This document shows positions 1-8,723 of a stretch of 64,000 bases of DNA, one piece after another. The DNA comes from Blastocatellia bacterium (GTDB lineage Bacteria; Acidobacteriota; Blastocatellia; HR10; J050). Below the pieces are notes generated by a model, which was not told the DNA's origin, did not search any database, and saw nothing but the letters and a program-made list of their open reading frames with translations. Numbering within the stretch: position 1 is the stretch's first letter; each line of letters begins with the position of its first letter. The translations under genes were made by a program, and so were the position numbers. Location of the stretch: positions 1 through 64,000 of the forward strand of contig JANWZE010000050.1 in NCBI GenBank assembly GCA_025054955.1, given 5' to 3'.

Positions 1-534
1 GGCCGAATTCTTCTAAGTGCCACACTTCCATTGACTTAAGTCCTTGTGATAACCCCCCTTGGTTTCGCCGATGCGAAACACGTAGGGAAAGACTCGCAAT
101 TAAATTGTCAAAGATCAAAAAGGTGGCTCATTTATACAACATCATCTTGATGAAATCAAGCCCCTGAAGAGATGGACTAAGATGATGGGTGATCAGTAGG
201 CCGAGTAATAGACAGGAGGCGGGTGGCCAGCTCGGCCAGTTCAGTGTCTGTTGTTAATCAGTAGGTGGACAAAAGTTCTGGGAGATTTTGGGGGACGGGA
301 CGTTTTGGCGTGCGGTGACGTGTCACCGCTTTCTGGCCAAAGCTGCGACACGTCGCAGCACTCCAAAAACGCCACGAACTTTTGTCACGTTACTATTGTT
401 GGGCGCGAACGCTCCTGGGCAAGCGCTGAAGCCCGATGTAGGGCGGGTATCGGGTTGCAGCGTTACCAGCATGAAGGCCGAACGGCCTTGGTCCGCCTCT
501 ATCCGGTGAGCACAGAGCAGCGGTGAGCACGGCC
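1..534. other. intergenic region at left edge
   Basis: No convincing gene lies here. The first 250 bases show nothing recognisable. Copy A of the MITE-like palindrome occupies 261-393. A small hairpin (AAGGCC, 4-base loop, GGCCTT) lies at about 475-490, downstream of the citrate synthase stop, but it has no T-run. Open frames across this stretch follow the palindrome or the 3' end of citrate synthase and are treated as spurious. Confidence 0.7.
261..393 (-). repeat. MITE-like palindromic element, copy A
   Basis: This is one of four copies of a 130-145 bp element. One end carries GTAGGTGGACAAAAGTTC and the other ends GAACTTTTGTCACGTTAC, so the termini are near-perfect inverted repeats. Inside are two short perfect hairpins, one around GCTGCGAC/GTCGCAGC and one around GCGGTGAC/GTCACCGC. 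It lies in the opposite orientation to copies B, C and D. It has no coding capacity, so a transposase acting in trans is inferred. Confidence 0.85.
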
Positions 535-1833
535 TCACGCGCACGTCTGCCGTGCCTCGATTGGGACGAAGTCTCGTTTGGAATGACCGAGGTAAATCTG
601 CCGAGGTCGGGCGATCTTTTGATCGCTATCCCTGAGCATTTCGTCCCATTGAGCAAGCCAACCCGCCGTGCGCGGGATAGCGAAGAGCACGGGGAACATG
701 GTAGTTGGGAACCCCATTGCCTGATAGATGATGCCGGAATAGAAGTCAACGTTCGGATAGAGTTTGCGCGAGACGAAGTAGTCGTCTTCGAGCGCGATTC
801 TTTCCAGTTCCAGCGCAATATCGAGCAGTGGGTTGCTGCCGGTGACATCAAGGACTTCGGTGGCAATTTGCTTGATGATGCGGGCACGTGGGTCGTAGTT
901 TTTGTAGACGCGGTGACCGAATCCCATCAATCGGCCTTCGCCGGCCTTGACGCGTTTGATGAATTCGGGGACGTGCTCGCGCGATCCGATCTGTTGGAGC
1001 ATCCGCAGGACGGCCTCATTGGCGCCGCCGTGCAAGGGGCCATAGAGCGCCGCTGCGGCTGCTGCTACGGCGCAGAATGGATCGGCATGTGAACTGCCGA
1101 CGCTGCGCATGGTATTGGTGCTGCAATTCTGTTCATGATCAGCGTGCAGGATGAAGAGCACATCGAGCGCGCGCTCCAGCGTGGCATTGGGCGTGTATTT
1201 GAGTTCGGTGGCTTTGAAGAGCATGTTGAGGAAATTGCCTGTGTAGCTCAGGTCGTTATCCGGATAGGCATAAGGCAATCCTCGGCTGTGGCGGTAGGCG
1301 AAGGCAGCAATGGTAGGCATTTTGGCGACGAGGCGATAGGTCTGCAACTTTCGTGATTCTGGATCATGGATATTTTTTGAGTCGGCGTAAAACGTGGAGA
1401 GCGCCGCCACAGTGCTGATCAAGATAGCCATTGGATGGGCATCGTAGTGGAAGCCATCAATGAACTTCTTGGTGTTTTCGTGGAGCATAGTGTGATGCGT
1501 GATATTCCATGTCCAGTCAGCCAACTGCTCTTTGGTTGGCAGTTCGCCGTAGAGGATCAGATAAGCTGTCTCTAGGAATGTGCTTTTTTCGGCCAGTTGC
1601 TCAATCGGGTAGCCGCGATACCAGAGGATGCCGCGCTCGCCATCAATGAACGTGATCTGGCTCTTGCACGAGGCGGTGTTGGTGAATCCCGGGTCGTAGG
1701 TCATCAAACCAAAATCATCGGGCGAGGTTTTGATTTGACGTAGGTCCATGGCTCGAATCGTGCCATGTTGGATAGGAATTTCGTAGCTTTTGCCGGTTCG
1801 GTTATCAATCAAGGTTAGTGTCTCTTTTGTCAT
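535..1833 (-). CDS. gltA: citrate synthase
   Basis: A 432-residue citrate synthase that condenses acetyl-CoA with oxaloacetate to start the TCA cycle in the cytoplasm. Type I/II citrate synthase motifs are visible: GPLHGGANEAVL carries the substrate-binding histidine, GFGHRVYKNYDPRA the catalytic histidine, and NVDFYSGIIY the catalytic aspartate. The length matches the bacterial family. I chose the ATG at 1833 because AAGGAGG sits just upstream. A longer frame reaches 1899 but adds a non-conserved 22-residue leader. The cytochrome peroxidase gene lies immediately upstream on the same strand, with 67 bp between them, so co-transcription is possible though no functional link is obvious. Confidence 0.95.
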   Translation of the reverse strand: MTKETLTLIDNRTGKSYEIPIQHGTIRAMDLRQIKTSPDDFGLMTYDPGFTNTASCKSQITFIDGERGILWYRGYPIEQLAEKSTFLETAYLILYGELPTKEQLADWTWNITHHTMLHENTKKFIDGFHYDAHPMAILISTVAALSTFYADSKNIHDPESRKLQTYRLVAKMPTIAAFAYRHSRGLPYAYPDNDLSYTGNFLNMLFKATELKYTPNATLERALDVLFILHADHEQNCSTNTMRSVGSSHADPFCAVAAAAAALYGPLHGGANEAVLRMLQQIGSREHVPEFIKRVKAGEGRLMGFGHRVYKNYDPRARIIKQIATEVLDVTGSNPLLDIALELERIALEDDYFVSRKLYPNVDFYSGIIYQAMGFPTTMFPVLFAIPRTAGWLAQWDEMLRDSDQKIARPRQIYLGHSKRDFVPIEARQTCA

Positions 1834-1900
1834 AAAATCCTCCTTTTGCACCCGAGGGTGCCGAAGAAAAGTGTTCGGTGCAGTGTTGGCCCAAGCCAAT

Positions 1901-2995
1901 TCATTGAGGCAGTTCTTGGGTCACCTCCACCTTGGGCAGTTCGCCCGTCAGCGCTTCGAGGAACGCCGCCATGTATTTAATCTCTTCGTCGCTGAATCGT
2001 TTGGAAAGTTCGTAAACCACTTCGCCGCGTTTTTTCAGTTGCTCTCTGCTTTGGCCGTGAACGCGGAAGAAGGCCGCTTCAACCAGATTCGGCTCTGAAC
2101 CATTATGAAAGTATGGGGCGGTGAGCGCCACGTTGCGCAGCGATGGTACACGGAACTTGCCGTAGTCGTACTGTTGCTTGGTCCAATTGTAGCGTCCCAT
2201 GTCTGGCTGGACGTAAATTCCCGAAGGTGTGAATTCCTGATTGGTAAAGAGCTTTCCCTGGTGACAGGTGAAGCATTCGGCGCGAGTCAGAAACAGATTG
2301 AGGCCTTCTTTTTGTTCGCCTGTCATCGCGTTGAGATCGCCTTTGATGAATTTGTCGAAGGGCGATGGTCCTGTCACCAGCGTACGTTCAAAGCTGGCGA
2401 TTGCCTGGGCAATGCGTTCGGCTGTGACCTGTGGATCGCCGAAGGCCGCTTGAAAGAGCGGTTTGTAGCCGTCAATGGCGCTGATGGTTTTGACGGCTGC
2501 TGCGGGAGAGCTTGCCATCTCATCGGGGTTCGCCAGGGCTTTGAGCACTTGGTCTTCCAGACTGGAGGCGCGGCCGTCCCAATACAATGTTTGATAATAG
2601 GCGACGTTCAGCAATGTTGGCGTATTGCGCATGGCTCGGCGATTTCCTACGCCGACAGCCCGTGCTCGCCCGTCAGCCCACGCTTTGTCCGGTTGATGGC
2701 AGGAAGCGCAACTGGTTTTCTTATCGCCGCCGAGTCGTGGGTCAAAGAATAAGGTTTTGCCCAGGGCGACTTTTTGTTCGGTCAGCGGGTTGTCAGGCGG
2801 GACGGGCACAGGGTCTAGCGAGCCGAGGCGGGCTTTGAGGAAACTGGTTCGTGCTGTTGGTCGGAGTTGTTCGAGCGGGGCTGGATCGCGGCGGGTTTCA
2901 GTCACCGGCTTTTGCGATTGACACCCCAGCAGAGCGACCAACCACACGCTGAGCATCGTCGCGATCATGAGGTTGTGACGAACGTGGGTTATCAT
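1901..2995 (-). CDS. di-haem cytochrome c peroxidase, lipoprotein
   Basis: A 364-residue member of the bacterial di-haem cytochrome c peroxidase/MauG family, which reduces hydrogen peroxide with electrons from periplasmic carriers. Two haem-binding CxxCH motifs are seen: CASCH at residues 96-100 and CFTCH at 241-245. The N-terminus is a hydrophobic segment ending in a lipobox (VALLGC, Cys25), so the protein is probably a lipid-anchored exported enzyme. The conserved LFFDPRLGG and RNTPTLLNVAYYQTLYWDGR stretches are typical of the family. The start at 2995 is supported by AAAGGAGA about 7 nt upstream. Whether the product is a classical peroxidase or a MauG-like maturase cannot be decided here. 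Confidence 0.9.
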   Translation of the reverse strand: MITHVRHNLMIATMLSVWLVALLGCQSQKPVTETRRDPAPLEQLRPTARTSFLKARLGSLDPVPVPPDNPLTEQKVALGKTLFFDPRLGGDKKTSCASCHQPDKAWADGRARAVGVGNRRAMRNTPTLLNVAYYQTLYWDGRASSLEDQVLKALANPDEMASSPAAAVKTISAIDGYKPLFQAAFGDPQVTAERIAQAIASFERTLVTGPSPFDKFIKGDLNAMTGEQKEGLNLFLTRAECFTCHQGKLFTNQEFTPSGIYVQPDMGRYNWTKQQYDYGKFRVPSLRNVALTAPYFHNGSEPNLVEAAFFRVHGQSREQLKKRGEVVYELSKRFSDEEIKYMAAFLEALTGELPKVEVTQELPQ

Positions 2996-3407
2996 AAACC
3001 GTCTCCTTTGACTTCCAGTTTTTTGTATGGTCGTCCTCCGAAGTTTTATGTAACCACCAAGTCAGAAGAGCAAACGGTGTGCCTTACCTGCGTCGGCTGG
3101 TGTCGCTTGCATGAGCGCGTTTATAGCCTACTGGTTTCAATCGAAAACGCTTGGACGTGCGTTTGAGCCATAGAGGCAGACGCTTCCGGATTGGGTGATT
3201 TGACCAGGGGTGGGGCAAAAGTGGACATCAGGGCATGCCGTCGGCAGGCGCCACTGGCCGTCGTTGCGGTGAGCAAGGCCGGTTGACACACGCGCAAAGG
3301 ACGTCTGGCCAGCCGACGTTTCTGTTATGACCAAAAGACGAAAACTTGCCGGTTGACACACGCGCAAAGGACGTCTGGGCAGCCGTCGCGGGTCTTGCAC
3401 GTCCAGC
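2996..3407. other. intergenic region with direct repeat
   Basis: There is no gene in these 412 bases between tryptophanase and the peroxidase. The notable structure is a near-identical 38-bp direct repeat at 3278-3315 and 3348-3385 (one mismatch, period 70). Each copy begins GCCGGTTGACACACGCGC and ends in GCAGCCG or CCAGCCG. With only two units and no nearby cas genes, it is not a CRISPR array. Confidence 0.6.
3278..3385. repeat. two 38-bp direct repeats, period 70
   Basis: Two copies at 3278-3315 and 3348-3385 differ at one position and are separated by 32 bases. Each includes TTGACA followed by CACGCGCAAAGGACG. The TTGACA could mimic a -35 box, but I see no convincing -10 at the right distance. 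The function is unknown. Confidence 0.75.
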
Positions 3408-4784
3408 TCACTCGATGTATTCAAACCGCGCGGTGAAATGGCGCAGAAACGGCGCTTGATAGACGATGCGCATGCCGCGCAATGTTTCTCGGCGACGATA
3501 AACGTTAATGATCGCTTCAGCGACGTAATCTATGTGACTTTGCGTGTAAACGCGTCGCGGGATGGCCAGTCGCACCAGTTCCATCGGCGCGGGTATTTCC
3601 TGGCCGGTTTCCGGGTCTTGGCGAGCGAACATCACCGAGCCGACTTCCACACTGCGGATGCCGGCTTCCAGATAGAGCTCGGCAACGAGCGATTGTCCTG
3701 GATAATGAAGCGGCGGAATGTGCGGCAACATGGCCTTGGCATCAATATAGACAGCGTGTCCGCCCGGCGGCTCGATAATCGGCACGCCTTCAAAGGCGAT
3801 TTGGTGGCCCAGATACTTGACCGAGGCGATGCGGTATTGCAGATAGTCCTCGTGCAGGACTTCTTCCAAGCCAATGGCAATGGCCTCCAAATCGCGCCCG
3901 GCCAGGCCCCCGTATGTCGGAAAGCCTTCGGTCAATATCAATAGATCGCGTTCTTGTTCAGCGAGCTTGTCGTCGTTGGTGCAGAGGAAGCCGCCGATGT
4001 TGGCCAAGCCATCTTTTTTCGCCGACATGGTGCAGCCATCGGCGTAAGAGAACATCTCGCGGGCAATCTCTAAGAGCGACCGCTCGGCGTAGCCTTCTTC
4101 GCGTTGCTTGATGAAATAGGCATTTTCGGCAAACCGACAAGCGTCCAGGTAAAGCGGGATGTTGTAGGGCGTGAGAATCTGTTTAACCTCACGGATGTTG
4201 CTCATCGAGACGGGCTGGCCGCCGCCGGAATTGTTAGTCACGGTGAGCATGACCAACGGAATGCGCTCAGGCCCGACCCGTTTGATCAATTGCTCAAGCG
4301 CGTGCGTGTCCATGTTCCCTTTGAATGGATGATGCACGGATGGGTGTAACGCTTCCGGGATAGGCAGATCAACAGCCTCCGCGCCGGCGAATTGGATATT
4401 GGCGCGAGTCGTATCAAAGTGCGTGTTGTTGGGCACAATATGGCCTTTGCGGCACATGATCGAAAACAGGATGCGTTCGGCGGCTCGACCTTGATGCGTT
4501 GGGATCACGTGCTTGAAGCCGAAAATGCTTTTGACCGTGTCGCGGAAGCGATAATAGCTTTGGCTACAGGCATACGCCTCGTCGCCACGCATCATGCCGG
4601 CCCATTGTTCGGCGCTCATGGCTGACGTGCCGCTGTCGGTCAGCAAGTCAATCAGCACGTTTTCGGCGCGAATCATGAAGGGATTGTAACCGGCTTCTTG
4701 CAGCCACTGGGCGCGTTGCTGGCGTGTGCTCATGCGGATCGGTTCAACCACTTTGATTTTGAACGGTTCGATGATGGTTTTCAT
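3408..4784 (-). CDS. tnaA: tryptophanase (tryptophan indole-lyase)
   Basis: A 458-residue beta-eliminating lyase, PLP-dependent, converting L-tryptophan to indole, pyruvate and ammonia. The fold and length also fit tyrosine phenol-lyase, so the specificity residues matter. The position equivalent to TPL Arg381 is Val381 here (SVEVGS); the position equivalent to TPL Thr124 is Asp124 (HFDTTR), as in TnaA; and the C-terminal LRHFTARF has the TnaA-type His (His449) where TPL has Phe. The PLP lysine is in SAKKDG (Lys256/257). All three positions favour tryptophanase. Indole production and growth on tryptophan follow as inference. No TnaC-type leader or tryptophan permease was noticed nearby. Confidence 0.9.
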   Translation of the reverse strand: MKTIIEPFKIKVVEPIRMSTRQQRAQWLQEAGYNPFMIRAENVLIDLLTDSGTSAMSAEQWAGMMRGDEAYACSQSYYRFRDTVKSIFGFKHVIPTHQGRAAERILFSIMCRKGHIVPNNTHFDTTRANIQFAGAEAVDLPIPEALHPSVHHPFKGNMDTHALEQLIKRVGPERIPLVMLTVTNNSGGGQPVSMSNIREVKQILTPYNIPLYLDACRFAENAYFIKQREEGYAERSLLEIAREMFSYADGCTMSAKKDGLANIGGFLCTNDDKLAEQERDLLILTEGFPTYGGLAGRDLEAIAIGLEEVLHEDYLQYRIASVKYLGHQIAFEGVPIIEPPGGHAVYIDAKAMLPHIPPLHYPGQSLVAELYLEAGIRSVEVGSVMFARQDPETGQEIPAPMELVRLAIPRRVYTQSHIDYVAEAIINVYRRRETLRGMRIVYQAPFLRHFTARFEYIE

Positions 4785-4940
4785 AAAGTGTCCTCCACAT
4801 TGTCAGCGAGGCAAATGTCATGCCAACCATGTTGGCGGACTTGACTGTGGTTTTCCACTTGATGGCGCTCTGGCGCGGCACGCGAGCGAGCTGAGCGCAG
4901 GGCAGGAAGGAGGACCGGCGTTCGCTCGCTGCTTCAGCGA

Positions 4941-6914
4941 TCAGCTTACGTGCGCTTTCTTGACTTTGAAGCGTCGGCGCTCTCTGAGGAGTGATGGAGC
5001 CGGTTCTGGCTGAGTGTGGGACAGAAATCGAGCCACGATGTTGAGGAAGTCATGCTCCGTCACAATGCCGACCAGTCGCTCATCTTTGACGACGGGCAGG
5101 GAATCAACCCGTTCCCGCCGCATCAGCGCGATTGCGTCCACCATTGATGTTTCTGGCGTGACCGTGATTGGATTAGGTTGCATGATGGTGCTCACAGCGA
5201 TCGGTTCATTGCCCACTCGATCCGGTTGCTGACGAAGGTATCGCATGATTTCAAAACACGAGACGAGTCCGACGAGCCGTCCTTGCTCATCTTCGACAGG
5301 CACGTGCCGGATGTGTCGCCAATCCATCAGATGGGCGACCAGCTCGATGGGTTCGTGTGGTTCGACGGTGAACAGATCAGTGGTCATAAATTCTTCGACG
5401 CGTAAATCGCTGGGTTTCATGGCTCGTCCTTCCTCCAACTGGGCCAGCGGCCATTGGTGAACAGCCGCTCCCTGCCATTGACGATTGACGGTGGCCGCCG
5501 TCAGAGCGGTGAGTACTTCATCGCGGGTCCCTTCTTTTTTCAGTTTGCAGAATGAATTGAGCAGCCACTGTGAGCCAGTCTGTCCTGAGATAATTCGCTC
5601 ATGCAGAATGCCCAGATACCGGTCAATATCCGACGCGGCAATGCCGGCGGCGGCCAGGCCTTCGCGGGCTTGCGGGATCAATTGCTGCGCGATCAGTGTT
5701 TGCGCCGGAATCGTTCGGCCGCCGAGCCACGTCATGTGCGCATCAAGTCCCATTTCCGCGGCGGCCAGAAAATTCGCTTCGGCATGATGAAACTCAATGA
5801 CCTTGGTGATGTCGGGGACTTCGTGATGCAGCGCGTTCAAGAGGCCATAAAAGAATGCTGCGTTCGCCACTTCGTCGGCCACCGTCGGCCCAGCCGGCAG
5901 CGCACGCATTTCGATACGCAGATGTGCTTTGCCATTGACGATTCCGTAGCAAGGCCGATTCCAGCGATAGACCGTGCCGTTGAATACACGAAAGGCTTTC
6001 AACTCCGGCGGCAGTCCTTGCTGTAGCACAGCAAACGGATCTTCGGCAATGTATGCCCCCAAAATCACTTTGAAGCGGGCAATGTCTTCGCGGAAAAATT
6101 CCAGCACCGACTGATCCATCCAGCGTTGACCGAAGCTGACGCGCGAGCATCGCTCCCGCAGATGATAACTGGCGCTGCGCGTATCAACGGCCTGCTGGAA
6201 TAAAGGGATGCGCGTCTCACGCCATAGTTGACGACCAAAGAGCAGCGGCGAATTGGCTGCCGCGGCCAGCACAGGCGCGCTGATGACTTGAGCCACATTG
6301 TACAGACGGGCGAAATGCTCGGCATCGGTTTGGAAATGCGCCTGGAAACTGGTACAACAAGCCTCCAACATCATCGAGTCGTGCTTGACGATCAGCTCAT
6401 CCGTTCCTTTGAGTCGAAATTCATAAGCTCCGCCTCGCAGCTTGCTCAGCGCGTGATTTAACGCCAGGTAGCGCGGCTTGGGCGTGAGGTTTCGTATGTC
6501 AAGGTCGGATTTGCGGATCGTGGGCAAAATACCAGTCAGCACAATCTCCGCGCCGAGTTTCTGCGCAACCGTTCTGACGCGGTTGAGCCGATCGGTCAGT
6601 TCTTGTTCCATGCGCGAGAAACAATCACCGGCGAATGCCAATGGATCAAGATTGATCTCCAGGTTGAACAGGCCGATTTCTGTCGTGTAGTGTGGGTCTG
6701 TCAGTGCTTCCAGTATCTCGAGCGCCAGCGGCGCCGGGCGCCATGCCTGATCCACGATGAACAGTTCCTGCTCTGCGCCAATCCGGCGCACATCTGATTC
6801 GATCATCCCATTGGCGATCATGTGCTCGAGCGCTTCCAGTTCGCGCAACAGAGACTTCATAAACGAACGAAGCTGCTCCGGCTCCAAATGACGATCAATA
6901 TTATGTTCGCCCAT
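4941..6914 (-). CDS. GCS2-type carboxylate-amine ligase fused to a CBS pair
   Basis: A 657-residue two-part protein. Residues about 1-480 match the glutamate-cysteine ligase family 2 (YbdK/EgtA-like) ATP-dependent carboxylate-amine ligase fold. RRIGAEQELFIVD carries acidic metal/ATP residues, and NLEINLDPL and HLRIEMRALPAGPT are family-typical. Residues about 500-640 form two CBS motifs (EEFMTTDLFTVEPHEP..., then STIMQPNPITVTPETS...GIVTEHDF). CBS pairs usually bind adenosyl ligands and regulate an attached enzyme, so energy-charge control of the ligase is inferred. The amino-acid substrate is not evident. The gene stands alone on its strand, 156 bp from tnaA. Confidence 0.82.
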   Translation of the reverse strand: MGEHNIDRHLEPEQLRSFMKSLLRELEALEHMIANGMIESDVRRIGAEQELFIVDQAWRPAPLALEILEALTDPHYTTEIGLFNLEINLDPLAFAGDCFSRMEQELTDRLNRVRTVAQKLGAEIVLTGILPTIRKSDLDIRNLTPKPRYLALNHALSKLRGGAYEFRLKGTDELIVKHDSMMLEACCTSFQAHFQTDAEHFARLYNVAQVISAPVLAAAANSPLLFGRQLWRETRIPLFQQAVDTRSASYHLRERCSRVSFGQRWMDQSVLEFFREDIARFKVILGAYIAEDPFAVLQQGLPPELKAFRVFNGTVYRWNRPCYGIVNGKAHLRIEMRALPAGPTVADEVANAAFFYGLLNALHHEVPDITKVIEFHHAEANFLAAAEMGLDAHMTWLGGRTIPAQTLIAQQLIPQAREGLAAAGIAASDIDRYLGILHERIISGQTGSQWLLNSFCKLKKEGTRDEVLTALTAATVNRQWQGAAVHQWPLAQLEEGRAMKPSDLRVEEFMTTDLFTVEPHEPIELVAHLMDWRHIRHVPVEDEQGRLVGLVSCFEIMRYLRQQPDRVGNEPIAVSTIMQPNPITVTPETSMVDAIALMRRERVDSLPVVKDERLVGIVTEHDFLNIVARFLSHTQPEPAPSLLRERRRFKVKKAHVS

Positions 6915-7110
6915 CGCCTGTGCGCCTCCCCGCCTATGCTATGGCACGGCGTTCCGCTATGTGAAACCACCGTGCTCGAAACACTGGTGGTGCAAAGTAA
7001 TGAGCATGCCAGCACGGCTGCCACCACGCAGTGATAAGAAATTGCCATCGCGCACAGCGGACCATCTTGGCCAGCCGATGAACCGGACGGGAGCCGCTGC
7101 CGTGAGGTTG

Positions 7111-7521
7111 TTAGTAGATGACGGGTTCAGATTCCGTTGGCTTCTCAGGCTGGCTGGCTTGCTCGCTTTTGAGTCGCTCAATGGTTTTGCGCAGCCAGTC
7201 TGCTACCACTGCTTCCAGCTTGTCACGCCGCCCTGCAGCCTCCAACGAGTGGACCGTGTCGCCCCGCTCATTCAATGGAATGAAATGACACGGCATCGCC
7301 TCGTTCTTGGCTGAATCGGGCACAAAATTCATGAGCACGCAATCTTGATGACACTCCGGCTCGTGATCGGGCACATTCCAGTGTTGGATACAAGCAATCG
7401 AGTTTTTGAACATCGGTCGTTCTTTCCACGGCTCATCATGCACCGACCGGCCGTAGCCGCCACCCTCGATGACATCTAGTTCGGCCTCTAATAACCTGAT
7501 CAAGTCTGTTCGATCTACCAT
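7111..7521 (-). CDS. conserved hypothetical protein with Cys/His motif
   Basis: A 136-residue soluble protein I do not recognise. It begins MVDRTDLIRLLEAELDVIEGG and has a central stretch CIQHWNVPDHEPECHQDC, with several Cys and His residues spaced as if to bind a metal. A charged helical C-terminal half follows (RRDKLEAVVADWLRKTIERL). GGGGAGGAAGTCAC directly before the ATG at 7521 is a strong Shine-Dalgarno region and supports the gene being real. It lies alone between the GCS2-CBS gene and a membrane protein gene on the other strand. No function is assigned. Confidence 0.65.
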   Translation of the reverse strand: MVDRTDLIRLLEAELDVIEGGGYGRSVHDEPWKERPMFKNSIACIQHWNVPDHEPECHQDCVLMNFVPDSAKNEAMPCHFIPLNERGDTVHSLEAAGRRDKLEAVVADWLRKTIERLKSEQASQPEKPTESEPVIY

Positions 7522-7950
7522 GTGACTTCCTCCCCACGCGATTGTGGTGAAGCGTGCATCCTCATCGGGAGCTGCATCGCTTCATCAACCAATGGAGCAA
7601 GTTCAATGCCACAGGCCTGAGCTGGCCGCGCTCTGGTTAACCATGTGATGAGCAAAAACCTAAATCAAGGCGAGAGCCGTCGGCTCACCGGCGCGGATCG
7701 TTGATTTGACACAGTTGCGGGTGTTTTCGCGCAGACCGAGTTTGCTTTTTTTGCGCCGGTGGACTTGAGTTCGTGACCCGATTTCGCATAATATACCTGC
7801 GACAAATTCAGTGGTTGTAAGCGACTGAATCAATAAGAACACGCGAGGTAAGCTCCACAGGAAGGGCTTCGTGGCGGACGGGCGCATGTCGCATGGGGCG
7901 GCATGCAAATTGCAACAACTTTCTTGAGAGACCGAAGTGAGGAGGCGATC
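7522..7950. other. intergenic region between divergent genes
   Basis: These 429 bases separate two divergently transcribed genes. The readable signal is a sigma70-like promoter at 7765-7794 pointing right. A second TTGACA is present near 7705 without a good -10 partner. No RNA gene or repeat family member was recognised. Confidence 0.5.
7765..7794 (+). promoter_or_regulatory. putative sigma70-type promoter
   Basis: TTGAGT at 7765-7770 and TAATAT at 7789-7794 are separated by 18 bases. A transcript starting near 7801 would reach the membrane protein gene at 7951 with an untranslated leader of about 150 nt. Identified by eye only. Confidence 0.45.
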
Positions 7951-8595
7951 ATGAAGAATGTGAACCAACGAATCAAATGGCTTGTGGTTGGCATCGGTGT
8001 GATGTATGCCATGCAATCAGCAGTGCTGCTGGTCCTGCATTACGTCGCGCCGGCTTGGGCTCCTGAGGGGTTTCATAACATCTTGGCCACGGTTGGCACC
8101 ATGCTCGCCGCCTTTCTCGTCGGCGGGTTTGTGATCGGATTGATGGCTGAGCGAATTCTGCTGATCGAACCAACGCTGGCTGCGCTCGGCGCGCTGCTCA
8201 TTGACATGTTGTTGACCAAAACCGGCGTGCTGAAAGAAATCTTTCTGACGAGCATCGCGATGGAAGCCGGCCAGTATGGGACGGTGGCCAGTCTTGCCGC
8301 GATTGCCATTGTCGCTGCCATTGCAGGCAGTCTGGTCGGGGAACGGATGGTGACGCCGCAAGAGCAATGGATCAGTCAGGCAGTCGTTGTGGTCGGACTC
8401 GCCGGTTTATTGTTAGGCCCGTTTCTGGTGTTGAGCCGGTATCTGCCCATCACCTTCAGTGTGATTGTGGGGCTAGCTCTGCTGGGCGGCATTGCGCTTG
8501 CAGCTTATCGGTTCGAACATCCGCGGCATGAGCTGGAGGAAGTGTCAATCAATCCCGACCGCTATGTGGACAGCAAACAGGCGTCCTCACACTAG
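7951..8595 (+). CDS. multi-pass membrane protein of unknown function
   Basis: A 214-residue integral membrane protein with about five or six hydrophobic segments (near residues 10-33, 45-67, 70-90, 108-130, 143-165 and 168-190) and a short charged tail. I do not recognise the family. GAGGAG about 6 nt before the ATG at 7951 selects this start over an upstream in-frame ATG at 7903. The gene is preceded by a plausible promoter and is followed after 128 bp by the small zinc-protein gene on the same strand. Nothing in the sequence indicates a transport substrate. Confidence 0.7.
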   Translation: MKNVNQRIKWLVVGIGVMYAMQSAVLLVLHYVAPAWAPEGFHNILATVGTMLAAFLVGGFVIGLMAERILLIEPTLAALGALLIDMLLTKTGVLKEIFLTSIAMEAGQYGTVASLAAIAIVAAIAGSLVGERMVTPQEQWISQAVVVVGLAGLLLGPFLVLSRYLPITFSVIVGLALLGGIALAAYRFEHPRHELEEVSINPDRYVDSKQASSH

Positions 8596-8723
8596 GCCGA
8601 TGATTCTTTGACACGGCTCTGCAAGGCTCACGTTCCCCTGACGAGACGAGCGCCGAGCCAGCTTCGCAGAGCAGCGGGCGCGTGAGCGCCTCTGCCGAGC
8701 TGGTTGGCGGTAGGAGGTGACCT

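Noticed and set aside
393-1356. Open frames on both strands over the 3' half of citrate synthase (for example 523-1092 plus)
   Set aside because: They lie opposite or out of frame with a well-conserved gene and have no family features or ribosome binding sites.
3278-3385. Possible CRISPR
   Set aside because: Only two repeat units, no spacer variety can be judged, and no cas gene in the window.
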